Below the pieces are notes generated by a model. It was not told where the DNA came from, made no database searches, and saw nothing but the letters and a program-made list of their open reading frames with translations. The translations under genes and the position numbers were made by a program. From positions 1,549,501 through 1,613,500 of the forward strand of contig NZ_CP058983.1 of the NCBI RefSeq assembly GCF_019278465.1: a DNA stretch of 64,000 bases, in the 5' to 3' direction. How positions within the stretch are numbered: position 1 is the stretch's first letter; every line of letters starts with the position of its first letter. Origin of the DNA: Tenacibaculum sp. AHE14PA. GTDB lineage: Bacteria; Bacteroidota; Bacteroidia; Flavobacteriales; Flavobacteriaceae. Below, piece after piece: positions 8,092 to 16,861 of the stretch.

Positions 8092-9438
8092 ATGAAAATT
8101 ATAATAGCCGGAGCAGGAAGCGTAGGTTTTCACTTGGCTAAACTCCTTTCTTACGAATCTCAAGATACTTTTGTGATTGATTTTGACGGCGAAAAGCTGA
8201 ATTATATCAATAATCATTTAGATGTAATTACCAAAAAAGGAGATGCAACTTCTATTAAGTTATTAAAAGAAATTGGTATTGGTTCTGCTGATTTATTATT
8301 GGCTGTTACCGAGAGTCAAAACACCAACTTCGCCATATCTGTAATAGGTAAAGCATTAGGTGTAAAAAAGACAATTGCAAGAATAAACAACCCCGAGTTT
8401 TTAAAAAATGATAGTATCAATTTTAAAGATTTTGGAGTAGATTTCATGATTTCTCCAGAAGCTTTAGCTGCTGAAGAAATAAAATTACTTTTAAATCAAT
8501 CCTCTTTTAATGATACTGTTGCCTTTGAAAATGGTGTCTTTAATATTATGGGAACTGCCCTTGGTTATAAATCAAAAATATTAGATCTAACGGTTAGAGA
8601 AGCTAAAGAAAAATTTAGTTTAGTCGATTTTATTACCATTGCAATAAAGCGAGAAGGAATAGCACAAACTATTATTCCTCGTGGTGATACTACCTATAAA
8701 ATGAACGATCAAGTTTATTTTTCAGTACCAAATTATAGTATATCTAAACTATATCCTATTATTGGAAAAGAACATGTTAACATTAAAAATGTTATGATTC
8801 TTGGCGGTAGTAGTATTGGTAGAAAAACAGCAAGAAGTCTTTGTAAAGATAATTTTAAAGTAAAATTAATAGAACGTAAAAGAGAAAAGGCATTAAGCCT
8901 TGCTGAAGATTTAATGGATACGTTAGTTGTTCATGGTGACGGTAGAAATATAGAACTTTTAGAAGGTGAAAATATTCGAGAAATGGATGCTTTTGTTGCC
9001 GTTACTGGTGATTCTGAAACCAATATTATGTCTTGTTTAGTTGCAAAATCTAAAGGTGTTAAAAAAACAGTCGCTTTAGTTGAAAATATGGATTATATAA
9101 ACATATCGCAAACTATAGGTATAGATACGCTTATTAATAAAAAATTAATTGCTGCTAGTAGCATTTTTCGTCACATCCGTAAAGGAGATATATTAGCTTT
9201 AGCTAATTTACATAATATTGATGCCGAAGTTTTTGAGTTTGAAGTACCATCAAATGCTAAAGTAACAGAAAAGCCTATTAAAGATTTACGTTTTCCGAGA
9301 GAAGCAGTTTTTGGAGGTGTAATTAGAGATGGTAAACCTCATATGTCTTTTGGAGATTTTCAATTAAAAGGAGGAGATAAAGCTATCGTTTTTTGTTTAC
9401 CAGAGGCAATATCAGTAGTAGAAGACTTATTTAAATAA
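8092..9438 (+). CDS. trkA: Trk potassium uptake system, NAD-binding regulatory protein TrkA
   Basis: 448 aa from ATG 8092 (MKIIIAGAGSVGFHLAKLL); an earlier in-frame Met at 8035 lies within the promoter. There are two tandem RCK modules. The first Rossmann fold has GAGSVGFHLA and an acidic strand end (FVIDFDGEKL); the second has MILGGSSIGRKTARSL. Each is followed by an RCK_C lobe, the last ending at residue 448. TrkA is the cytoplasmic ring that binds NAD(H)/nucleotide and gates TrkH. It overlaps trkH by one base (TAATG), showing translational coupling. Confidence 0.95.
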   Translation: MKIIIAGAGSVGFHLAKLLSYESQDTFVIDFDGEKLNYINNHLDVITKKGDATSIKLLKEIGIGSADLLLAVTESQNTNFAISVIGKALGVKKTIARINNPEFLKNDSINFKDFGVDFMISPEALAAEEIKLLLNQSSFNDTVAFENGVFNIMGTALGYKSKILDLTVREAKEKFSLVDFITIAIKREGIAQTIIPRGDTTYKMNDQVYFSVPNYSISKLYPIIGKEHVNIKNVMILGGSSIGRKTARSLCKDNFKVKLIERKREKALSLAEDLMDTLVVHGDGRNIELLEGENIREMDAFVAVTGDSETNIMSCLVAKSKGVKKTVALVENMDYINISQTIGIDTLINKKLIAASSIFRHIRKGDILALANLHNIDAEVFEFEVPSNAKVTEKPIKDLRFPREAVFGGVIRDGKPHMSFGDFQLKGGDKAIVFCLPEAISVVEDLFK

Positions 9439-10937
9439 TGGAAAACCTTAATCGAAAATTAATTTATCGTTTTTTAGGTGTAACCGCTATTCTTAACGGT
9501 TTATTCATGTGGCTTTCATTACCTTTTAGCTTTTATTATGATGAAAATTGTAAATGGGGAATTTTAAATGCGGGTGTTATTACTATTGCGATTGGCTCAA
9601 TTCTCTATTTTTTTAACAAGCCTGATAATAAAAAAATTCAAAAAAAAGAAGGGTATCTTATAGTTACCTTCGGATGGCTTACGCTGTCTATTACAGGTAT
9701 GCTACCTTATTTATTATCTGGTAGTATTCCTAGTATTACAAATGCTTTCTTTGAAACAATATCTGGTTATTCAACAACAGGTTCATCTATCTTAACAGAT
9801 ATAGAATCTATGCCTAAAGGAATTCTTTTTTGGCGTAGTGCAACACATTGGATTGGTGGTATGGGTATTATTGTGCTTACCATTGCAATATTGCCTTTAT
9901 TAGGTATTGGAGGAATGCAATTATTTATGGCGGAAGCTCCAGGACCGTCGGCAGATAAATTACACCCACGTATTACAGACACTGCTAAACGATTATGGCA
10001 AATTTATGTACTACTTACTATTGTTGAACTCTTACTTTTAAAAGTAGCAGGTATGAATTGGTTTGATGCCATTAACCATGCTATGGCAACGGTTAGTACT
10101 GGTGGATTCTCAACTAAAAACGCAAGTGTTGCTCATTGGAATGGTTCTCCTTTAATTCAATATATTATTATATTTTTCATGTTTGTAGCAGGTACTAATT
10201 TTGTACTAACTTATTTTGCTTTAAAAGGAAAATTCAGGAAAGTAATTCAGAGTGAAGAATTTAAATATTATTTATTTGGTACATTAACCATATCTGCAAT
10301 TATTGCGGTTATGATTATTTTTTATCAAGATCCGGCTTTACAAACTTCTATCGATCACCCAATGGTTTTCGGAAAGGTAGAAAGTGCTGTTAGACATGCG
10401 TTATTTTCTGTAATTTCAGTTGTAACTACAACCGGATTTGTAACTGCCGATTTTACAATGTGGAGCTTTTTTGTAACAGCAATGTTCTTCTCTTTATTCT
10501 TCTTGGGAGGATCAGCAGGGTCTACTTCTGGTGGTGTAAAAATTGTTCGCCATATTGTAATGCTTAAAAACAGCTTTTTAGAATTTAAAAAATCATTACA
10601 TCCTAATGCTATTATCCCCGTTCGTTATGATGGTAAAGCCGTAAAACAAACCATTGTATTTAACATACTTTCGTTCTTTGTTGTATACATGCTTATTTTT
10701 ATATCAGGTACAGTAGTATTAACTTTTTTTGGTTTAGATTTTTATTCAGCCTTAGGTGCATGTGCATCGTCTTTGGGTAATATCGGACCTGCAATAGGAA
10801 CTGTAAGCCCCGTTGATAATTTTAATCATTTATCTATCGGAGCAAAATGGTTCTGCTCTTTCCTAATGTTAATTGGTCGTTTAGAGCTTTTTACTGTATT
10901 AATATTATTAACCCCATTCTTCTGGCGTAAAAGTTAA
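9438..10937 (+). CDS. trkH: TrkH-family potassium transporter, membrane subunit
   Basis: 499 aa, integral inner-membrane protein with about ten helices and the four pore-loop repeats of the Trk/Ktr/HKT superfamily: SGYSTTGSS, ATVSTGGFST, SVVTTTGFVT and CASSLGNIGPAIG, each with the selectivity-filter Gly. It carries K+ into the cell together with TrkA. The length is usual. It starts on the trkA stop codon. No terminator is obvious within the next 60 bases. Confidence 0.96.
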   Translation: MENLNRKLIYRFLGVTAILNGLFMWLSLPFSFYYDENCKWGILNAGVITIAIGSILYFFNKPDNKKIQKKEGYLIVTFGWLTLSITGMLPYLLSGSIPSITNAFFETISGYSTTGSSILTDIESMPKGILFWRSATHWIGGMGIIVLTIAILPLLGIGGMQLFMAEAPGPSADKLHPRITDTAKRLWQIYVLLTIVELLLLKVAGMNWFDAINHAMATVSTGGFSTKNASVAHWNGSPLIQYIIIFFMFVAGTNFVLTYFALKGKFRKVIQSEEFKYYLFGTLTISAIIAVMIIFYQDPALQTSIDHPMVFGKVESAVRHALFSVISVVTTTGFVTADFTMWSFFVTAMFFSLFFLGGSAGSTSGGVKIVRHIVMLKNSFLEFKKSLHPNAIIPVRYDGKAVKQTIVFNILSFFVVYMLIFISGTVVLTFFGLDFYSALGACASSLGNIGPAIGTVSPVDNFNHLSIGAKWFCSFLMLIGRLELFTVLILLTPFFWRKS

Positions 10938-11072
10938 TTACGCTTATTAGTTTTTTTCTTTGTAAAATGTTTTCTTTAAATAAAACGTTTTTCCTATACC
11001 TTTTATATTATTCTTTATGCCTATAATTTATACGCTTAAGGAATTTTTTACTATTTCTATTACCTCTATTCC

Positions 11073-11080
11073 TAAATTTG
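11073..11080 (+). promoter_or_regulatory. Candidate -7 box TAAATTTG upstream of the tail-collar gene
   Basis: Matches TAnnTTTG, leaving a 5' leader of about 100 bases to the ATG at 11189. The rest of the 10938-11188 gap holds no convincing gene. Confidence 0.4.
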
Positions 11081-11188
11081 AGTACAGAAGACACGTACAC
11101 AACATATTCTTTTTTACTTTAATAGTAAAGAGATTAACATCAATGTCTTTAGAGAAAAAAAATATTAATAAACTAAATTTTACAGATT

Positions 11189-11854
11189 ATGAAACTAAAA
11201 ATTAAATTTCTAGGGCTATTGTTTATTTACTTACTTTCAACTACAACAAGTAAAGCGCAAGAAGCAATGCTAGGTGAAGTTAAAATATTTGCTGGGAACT
11301 TTGCTCCTAGAGGATGGGCTTTTTGTGATGGACAATTATTATCTATCTCTCAAAACCAGGCATTGTTTTCGTTGTTAGGAACTACTTATGGTGGAGATGG
11401 AAGATCAACTTTTGCTTTACCAGATTTACGTGGTAGAGTTCCTTTTGGACCTAGAAGCGGACCAGGGTTATCTACTTATAGATGGGGGCAAAGGGGAGGT
11501 GCTGAAACCAGAACACTAACTGTAGCACAAATGCCATCTCACAACCACTTAACAACTAACACTACTAATGGCAATCAGCACATTTTATTGAGCACTGAAA
11601 ATGCTGTAAACGAAACACCTCAAGCTGGAGATGTACCTGCTGCTGCAGAATATGGTAATGGTTTAAGTGCTACAAAAGTGAAATCTTTTGGCCCTCCTAG
11701 TGCGGGAAATATTGTAAACGGACAACCCATTAGTGGTAATGCTGGTTTAACTATTTTAAATAACGGTGGGAACCAAGCCTTTGATAACAGACAACCATAT
11801 ATAGCAGTAAATTATATAATAGCTTTACAAGGAATATTTCCTTCTAGAAATTAA
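11189..11854 (+). CDS. Secreted phage tail-collar domain protein (microcystin-dependent protein family)
   Basis: 221 aa. A signal peptide (about residues 1-24, ending SKAQ) precedes a tail-collar domain: GEVKIFAGNFAPRGWAFCDG, LFSLLGTTYGGDGRSTFALPDLRGRVP, then QMPSHNHL and a C-terminal RQPYIAVNYIIALQGIFP. This is the MdpB/tail-fibre collar family. No other tail genes surround it, so it is not part of a prophage; it has become an exported protein. It is 144 bp before the T9SS adhesin-like gene. The context with the peptide, kinase and nucleotidyltransferase genes suggests a shared surface-associated function, which is inference. Confidence 0.88.
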   Translation: MKLKIKFLGLLFIYLLSTTTSKAQEAMLGEVKIFAGNFAPRGWAFCDGQLLSISQNQALFSLLGTTYGGDGRSTFALPDLRGRVPFGPRSGPGLSTYRWGQRGGAETRTLTVAQMPSHNHLTTNTTNGNQHILLSTENAVNETPQAGDVPAAAEYGNGLSATKVKSFGPPSAGNIVNGQPISGNAGLTILNNGGNQAFDNRQPYIAVNYIIALQGIFPSRN

Positions 11855-11874
11855 ATTACTTTACCATATTAACT

Positions 11875-11904
11875 AAGACTCTAATGGAATTTCATTAGAG
11901 TCTT
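11875..11904. terminator. Hairpin after the tail-collar gene (possible terminator)
   Basis: A 12-bp perfect stem AAGACTCTAATG / CATTAGAGTCTT with a 6-base loop. The downstream T-tract is poor, so it may be a weak terminator or an mRNA-stabilising hairpin. Confidence 0.55.
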
Positions 11905-11998
11905 AATTAGTACCTCCTATTAAATAGGTTGAAAATCTTCATGTTAAGAAATATTTTCTAACTATATTTAAAATACTTAACCAAATACATAATAAAAA

Positions 11999-14900
11999 AT
12001 GAAACAATATTACTTAAAACTTTTATTAATTCCACTTTTTACTTTATCAATGCAATTATATGCACAGACTCCAAGCACAATGGAATTTGGTACCTCAACT
12101 ACAGTTATAGTTAATGCACTAAATCCAAGTGCTGATCAAAGTACAAATCCTTTATTAAACGGATTTGATGTATCTATGACTTCTTCAAATTCAAGAATTA
12201 TTGCTTTTGCTTTATCAGGAAATGGAGCAGGAACAAATTCTACAGCTGGAGGAGCTGAGGCTTCTTTGTTTTTTGGAGGTGATTCTTCAGGAACAACAAA
12301 TTCATCCACTTTATCTACCGATTCAGGTGGAGAAATAGGCATTACAAGTTTTGATTTTGCATACGAATATAATTCTGGAGCTTCAACTTTATCATTTACC
12401 GCATCAGGAAAAAAAAATGGGATAGAAGTAGGTACAAAGCTTATTAATGTAGGACACAATACTCTAATTAATGTTGATTTAACAAACCCAACAACAGGAT
12501 CTTTCTTAGATATTGATGAATTAGTATTAACACCTTCTTCTCCTTTTATTGGAGGATGGTCATTAGATACTATTATTATAACAGCCGCAGTATCAAACAC
12601 TGCTCCATTAATCGCTGGTACATCAGCAGGTCAAGTAGTAAATGATAATGCTACAATATTACCTTTTTCTGCTATAACAACAACTGATGCCGATGGAGAT
12701 AATCTTTCAGCAACTATTACTTTAGATGATAATGCAAAAGGTGTGTTATCTGGTACAGGATTAACTGGTACTGGTCCTTACGCTATTGCAAGTACTACTC
12801 CTGCAGATTTACAAGCTAAATTAAGAGTTTTATCTTATGATCCAACAGATAACAGAACAAGTACCTCAGAAACTACAACATTCACAGTAGTTATAAATGA
12901 CGGCACTGATACTGATACTGATACTGCAACTACTGTAATTTCAAGTGCAGTAAGCCCTATAGTTAGTAGTGTAGCTGTACCTGCTAATGGTACTTATGCA
13001 CTTGGACAAAATTTAGATTTCACTGTTAACTTTAATGAAAATATAACCGCTGTTACTACAGGTGGTACTCCTCAGATAGCAATTACTATTGGCGCTACTG
13101 TAAATCAAGCAGCGTATATAAGTGGTAGCGGGTCTAGTACTTTATTATTTAGATATACCGTGCAAAGTGGTGATTTAGATACAGATGGTATTGCTATTGG
13201 TACTTTAGCTACCAATGGTGGTACTTTAGCTGATTCAGGAAACGCTAATGCTAACACTACCTTAAATAGTGTTGGGGCAACTACAAATGTTTTAGTTAGC
13301 ACGTGTACAGCTCCAACTATCCCATCAGTAACTTATGCTCCTGGTATAATTTGTGATGGAAATTCTGCTTTAATTTCAATATCAGGTACATTAAATGATG
13401 CTATACAATGGCATGTGTATACAGGTTCTTGTGGTGGTACACTTGTTGCCACAACTACTTCTAGTTCAGCTATAGTAACACCACCTGTCGGAACAACAAC
13501 CTATTATATTAGAGGAGAGGGAGGTTGTGTTACTCCTAGTACATGTGGAACAGTAACCATTACAACGACAACAAGAGAAGATGCTTCATTTAGTTATAAC
13601 GCTTCTGCATATTGTGCTGATGAGGCAGACCCAACACCTACTATTACAGGTGTATCAGGAGGTACGTTTTCATCAGCTGCTGGCTTAAGTATTAATTCTA
13701 ATACAGGAACAATTGATCTTTCGGCAAGCACCCCTAACACCTATATGGTACGCTATGAAACTCCTGGTTTATGCTCAGCAACAAAAACAACAAGTATTAC
13801 CGTTAATGCTATAGATGATGCAAGTTTTAGTTATGGAGCAGGAAACTATACTACTAACGATTCAGATCCAACACCAACAATAACAGGCTTAGGTGGCGGT
13901 ACTTTTAGTTCTACTGCTGGTTTAAGTATAAATGCTGCAACTGGTACTATTGATGTTTCAGCTTCTACAGCCAATACGTATACAATAACATATACAACTA
14001 CTGGGTCTTGTCCTAATAGCTCTAACGTTTCTGTAACAATTACCTCAAGTAATGTTACTTGGACAGGAAGTACAAGCAACGATTGGGCTACGGCATTAAA
14101 CTGGAATACGAATACAGTACCATCTACAAATGCAGATATTATTATTCCTAGTGGTTTAAATAATTACCCTACAGCCAATGTTGCGGTAACATTTAATTCA
14201 TTAACTATTAATTCAGGAGCTACTTTTAAGCCAAACAGTACTGTTACAGGGCCTGTTACTTATAAAAGAAACTTACCTAATACTAACTGGTATTTAGTTG
14301 CGGCACCGGTTAATGGTGAAACGCAACAAGACGTTATTGCAAGCCATACTTTTGCGAACGGAACAGGAAGTAATATTGGTCTTGGAGGATACTTAAATAA
14401 TACCGGACCAAGTTGGATATATTCTACTGCTGCTTCTACAGGAGCTATTCCTTCAGGAGTTGGAATCTCTATGAAATTAACTGTACCTGGTGATGTATCT
14501 ATCACAGGTAGTATAAACACATCTAATGTTAGCTTTCCTGTTAATCAAGGAACTAGAGATAACTTTAACTTATTAGGTAATCCTTATACTTCATATATAA
14601 ATTCAGCTGCCTTTACTACCACAAATACAACTGTTCTTACAGAGGAAACAATTTGGTTATGGGATGGAACGCAATATGTAACATATAATGCTGTTAGTCC
14701 TATAGAAATTGCACCTGCGCAAGGGTTCTTTGTTGAGGCCAGTACTAATAATACTGTTTTATATAGCACAAGTAATAGAAGTCATCAAAATACTGATACT
14801 TTTATGAGACAAACTCCAAAAACTTCTTTTGAGCTATTTGTAGAAAATGATGCAAGTAAAAAATCAACTAAAGTATTTTACGTAGCTAACAAGACTACTG

Positions 14901-15505
14901 GTTTTGATAACGGCTATGATTCTAAAATATTTAGTGGTGTAAAAGAAGATTTTACTATATATACTGAGTTGTTAGAAAACAATAAAGGTAAAAAACTAGC
15001 TATTCAAACCTTACCAAATACTAATTTAGAAACAATGGTAATACCTATTGGGTTAACTACTGAAGCTGGAAAGGAATTAACATTTTCTGTTAGCTCTAAA
15101 AACCTTCCTGAAGGAATGGATGTATATTTAGAAGATAGAATTGCAAATACTTTTACAAATCTTTCTCAGGGTAATTATAAAATAACTGTAAAGAACACTA
15201 GTAAATCAACTGGGCAGTTTTATATTCATACTACTTCTAAAAAATTAGAGAATATACCTACTACACAAGAGTTACAAAATGTAAGTATTTATAGATCTAC
15301 TAACAATACCTTAACTGTTGCTGGTTTACAAACTGATAATGCATCGTTAAACATTTACTCTATTTTGGGTAAAAAAATAATTAGCACACAATTTAAATCT
15401 ACAGGAGTTCATATAATTAAATTACCAGAAACATCTAAGGGAGTTTACATTGTAGAATTAAAATCAGATTTAGGTAAAATTAGTAAGAAAATTATTTTAG
15501 AATAA
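11999..15505 (+). CDS. Large T9SS-exported multidomain adhesin-like protein
   Basis: 1168 aa with a signal peptide (ends LYAQ at about residue 23). After an N-terminal beta-sandwich region there are Ig/cadherin-like segments (TTTDADGDNLSATITLDD; VVINDGTDTDTDT), a Cys-containing PKD/Ig-like stretch, and two tandem about 78-aa repeats (about residues 527-685) with the shared pattern FSYxAxxYxxxxxDPTPTITG. The C-terminal about 75 residues (from VSIYRSTNNTLTV to KKIILE) form a type A T9SS sorting domain: NIYSILGKKI and GVYIVELKS are typical. The protein should be carried across the outer membrane by the PorSS machinery and be attached or released. It shares its direction with the small peptide gene 11 bp downstream. 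The ligand is unknown. Confidence 0.88.
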   Translation: MKQYYLKLLLIPLFTLSMQLYAQTPSTMEFGTSTTVIVNALNPSADQSTNPLLNGFDVSMTSSNSRIIAFALSGNGAGTNSTAGGAEASLFFGGDSSGTTNSSTLSTDSGGEIGITSFDFAYEYNSGASTLSFTASGKKNGIEVGTKLINVGHNTLINVDLTNPTTGSFLDIDELVLTPSSPFIGGWSLDTIIITAAVSNTAPLIAGTSAGQVVNDNATILPFSAITTTDADGDNLSATITLDDNAKGVLSGTGLTGTGPYAIASTTPADLQAKLRVLSYDPTDNRTSTSETTTFTVVINDGTDTDTDTATTVISSAVSPIVSSVAVPANGTYALGQNLDFTVNFNENITAVTTGGTPQIAITIGATVNQAAYISGSGSSTLLFRYTVQSGDLDTDGIAIGTLATNGGTLADSGNANANTTLNSVGATTNVLVSTCTAPTIPSVTYAPGIICDGNSALISISGTLNDAIQWHVYTGSCGGTLVATTTSSSAIVTPPVGTTTYYIRGEGGCVTPSTCGTVTITTTTREDASFSYNASAYCADEADPTPTITGVSGGTFSSAAGLSINSNTGTIDLSASTPNTYMVRYETPGLCSATKTTSITVNAIDDASFSYGAGNYTTNDSDPTPTITGLGGGTFSSTAGLSINAATGTIDVSASTANTYTITYTTTGSCPNSSNVSVTITSSNVTWTGSTSNDWATALNWNTNTVPSTNADIIIPSGLNNYPTANVAVTFNSLTINSGATFKPNSTVTGPVTYKRNLPNTNWYLVAAPVNGETQQDVIASHTFANGTGSNIGLGGYLNNTGPSWIYSTAASTGAIPSGVGISMKLTVPGDVSITGSINTSNVSFPVNQGTRDNFNLLGNPYTSYINSAAFTTTNTTVLTEETIWLWDGTQYVTYNAVSPIEIAPAQGFFVEASTNNTVLYSTSNRSHQNTDTFMRQTPKTSFELFVENDASKKSTKVFYVANKTTGFDNGYDSKIFSGVKEDFTIYTELLENNKGKKLAIQTLPNTNLETMVIPIGLTTEAGKELTFSVSSKNLPEGMDVYLEDRIANTFTNLSQGNYKITVKNTSKSTGQFYIHTTSKKLENIPTTQELQNVSIYRSTNNTLTVAGLQTDNASLNIYSILGKKIISTQFKSTGVHIIKLPETSKGVYIVELKSDLGKISKKIILE

Positions 15506-15516
15506 TATACAGCATC

Positions 15517-15687
15517 ATGAAAAAACAAATTAAAAATAATAGTGAAGACATCTCTAGAAAAGAGGCTCTAAAAAAAATAGGTGGTTATGGTAAGTATGCA
15601 GCTTTAACCGCTTTAGGAACTTATCTTATTTTAAGTCCACAAAAAGCACAAGCACAAAGCCCTGGAGCTCCAGGAGAAGGCTTTTAA
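15517..15687 (+). CDS. 56-aa precursor-like peptide (leader + AQA site + Gly/Pro-rich core)
   Basis: ATG at 15517, 11 bp after the adhesin stop, ending TAA at 15687. The product starts MKKQIKNNSEDISRKEALKK, continues with a Gly-containing hydrophobic stretch (GGYGKYAALTALGTYLILS) and ends PQKAQAQSPGAPGEGF. The plan resembles a twin-arginine-like or Sec leader (S-R-K-E, hydrophobic core, A-Q-A cleavage site) followed by an about 10-residue core, QSPGAPGEGF. Next come a terminator and genes for a PqqD/HPr-kinase-like fusion and a nucleotidyltransferase, a combination known from peptide-modification (RiPP) loci. A modified, exported peptide is therefore proposed. Alternatively it is a tiny exported protein of unknown role. 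Coding status is supported by size, position and composition; function is inference. Confidence 0.72.
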   Translation: MKKQIKNNSEDISRKEALKKIGGYGKYAALTALGTYLILSPQKAQAQSPGAPGEGF

Positions 15688-15707
15688 TATCTTTTTATTT
15701 TTTTAAC

Positions 15708-15738
15708 AATAAAACCCTGATTGTATCGGGGTTTTATT
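15708..15738 (+). terminator. Intrinsic terminator or attenuator between the peptide and kinase genes
   Basis: The stem AATAAAACCC / GGGTTTTATT (15708-15717 with 15729-15738), with further GAT/ATC pairs inside, is followed by a T-rich tract. It lies between the 56-aa peptide and the kinase-like gene (ATG 15752). Partial read-through would give more peptide than enzyme mRNA, as is usual for precursor peptides. Confidence 0.8.
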
Positions 15739-15751
15739 ATTTTTACTACCT

Positions 15752-16861
15752 ATGATTTTACAGCGAACACTAGAAAACAAAACTATCTTATGGCTTCAAA
15801 AAAGCAACCAATACTTAATAGTAAAACCTATTGTTGCTGAGATTATTTCTCTTTTAAACAATCAAGTTACTAAAGAAGAAATCATAACTGCTTTATCTGA
15901 TAAAAACAGCACCACAAACCATAAACTATCTGTTATTATAGATGATATTTCTAAATTATTAACCACACCGTCAAAGGAAAAACCTAATAATTATTTAGTT
16001 AAAAAACCTCAACTATTTCAACACCAATCTTATTATAAAATTAATGATGTTATTATTCACGTTCACTATTCTACCGAATATGAACGATTTTTAGTACATC
16101 CAAAATTTGCACACTTAGAAACTAGTAAACCTGAAGGTAAAATAGATTCATTTCATGTGTATAGTAACGACCAGCATATTTCTTTCTCTATAAATAATGA
16201 AGTTATAGAAACTTGGCTATTAAAAGATGTTCACTTTTTTCAGGGAAAATTTTCCATGAAAATAGTAGAACACATGCATCAAAAAATAGAAGATGAATGG
16301 CTTGGTGTTTTTCATGCATCTGCTATTAGTAATGGTATATCTTCAATGCTTTTTTTAGGCGATTCTGGCAACGGAAAAAGTACTTCTTTAGCGTTGTTAC
16401 AAGCAAACGGTTTTACTTGCTTAGCAGATGACTTTGTTCCTGTTGCTGCTAAAAATAAACATATATATAGTTTTCCTTCTGCAATTTCTATTAAAAAAAA
16501 TAGTTTACAAACACTATTACCAATATATCCTGAGCTAGAAAATTCTGCTGAATATCATTTTAAAAGATTGAATAAAATTGTTCGCTACATTGTACCTAAC
16601 AACAATGATTACAAGCAAAACTTACCTTGTAAAGCATTGGTTTTTATTAAATATAAAAAAGATAGCGATATAGCTATTTCTAAAATTTCTAACCTAAATG
16701 CTTTAGAGCAATTAGTACCCGATTCATGGCTTTCACCTAAAATAGAAAATGCAAGTATTTTTTTAGATTGGTTTCTAAAAATTCCTTGCTACCAACTTAC
16801 TTATTCTGATAATACAAAAATGATAAATACAGTCACTAAAATTTTTAATGATGACTTATAA
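15752..16861 (+). CDS. PqqD-like / HPr-kinase-like fusion protein (putative peptide kinase)
   Basis: 369 aa. Residues about 1-80 look like a PqqD-type winged helix (a RiPP recognition element fold): TLENKTILWLQKSNQ, then PIVAEIISLLNN. The C-terminal half is an HPr kinase/phosphorylase-like P-loop domain: HAS at 188-190, Walker A GDSGNGKST at 203-211, and LADDFVPV at 224-231, whose Asp residues correspond to the catalytic/metal-binding acidic motif. Homologues in lasso-peptide clusters phosphorylate a Ser of the precursor peptide. Here only one Ser lies in the proposed core (QSPGAPGEGF), a possible target. The gene overlaps the nucleotidyltransferase gene by 14 bp, so the two are coupled. Protein-kinase activity is inferred, not shown. 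Confidence 0.78.
   Translation: MILQRTLENKTILWLQKSNQYLIVKPIVAEIISLLNNQVTKEEIITALSDKNSTTNHKLSVIIDDISKLLTTPSKEKPNNYLVKKPQLFQHQSYYKINDVIIHVHYSTEYERFLVHPKFAHLETSKPEGKIDSFHVYSNDQHISFSINNEVIETWLLKDVHFFQGKFSMKIVEHMHQKIEDEWLGVFHASAISNGISSMLFLGDSGNGKSTSLALLQANGFTCLADDFVPVAAKNKHIYSFPSAISIKKNSLQTLLPIYPELENSAEYHFKRLNKIVRYIVPNNNDYKQNLPCKALVFIKYKKDSDIAISKISNLNALEQLVPDSWLSPKIENASIFLDWFLKIPCYQLTYSDNTKMINTVTKIFNDDL

Noticed and set aside
11017..11205. 62-aa ORF between trkH and the tail-collar gene
   Set aside because: It overlaps the start of the collar gene in another frame, contains the promoter-like TAAATTTG box, has no good start context and no recognisable pattern.
12136..14769. Several minus-strand ORFs opposite the T9SS adhesin gene
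   Set aside because: They are antisense shadows of a Thr/Ser/Gly-rich repeat gene; none has a plausible start or a family signature.
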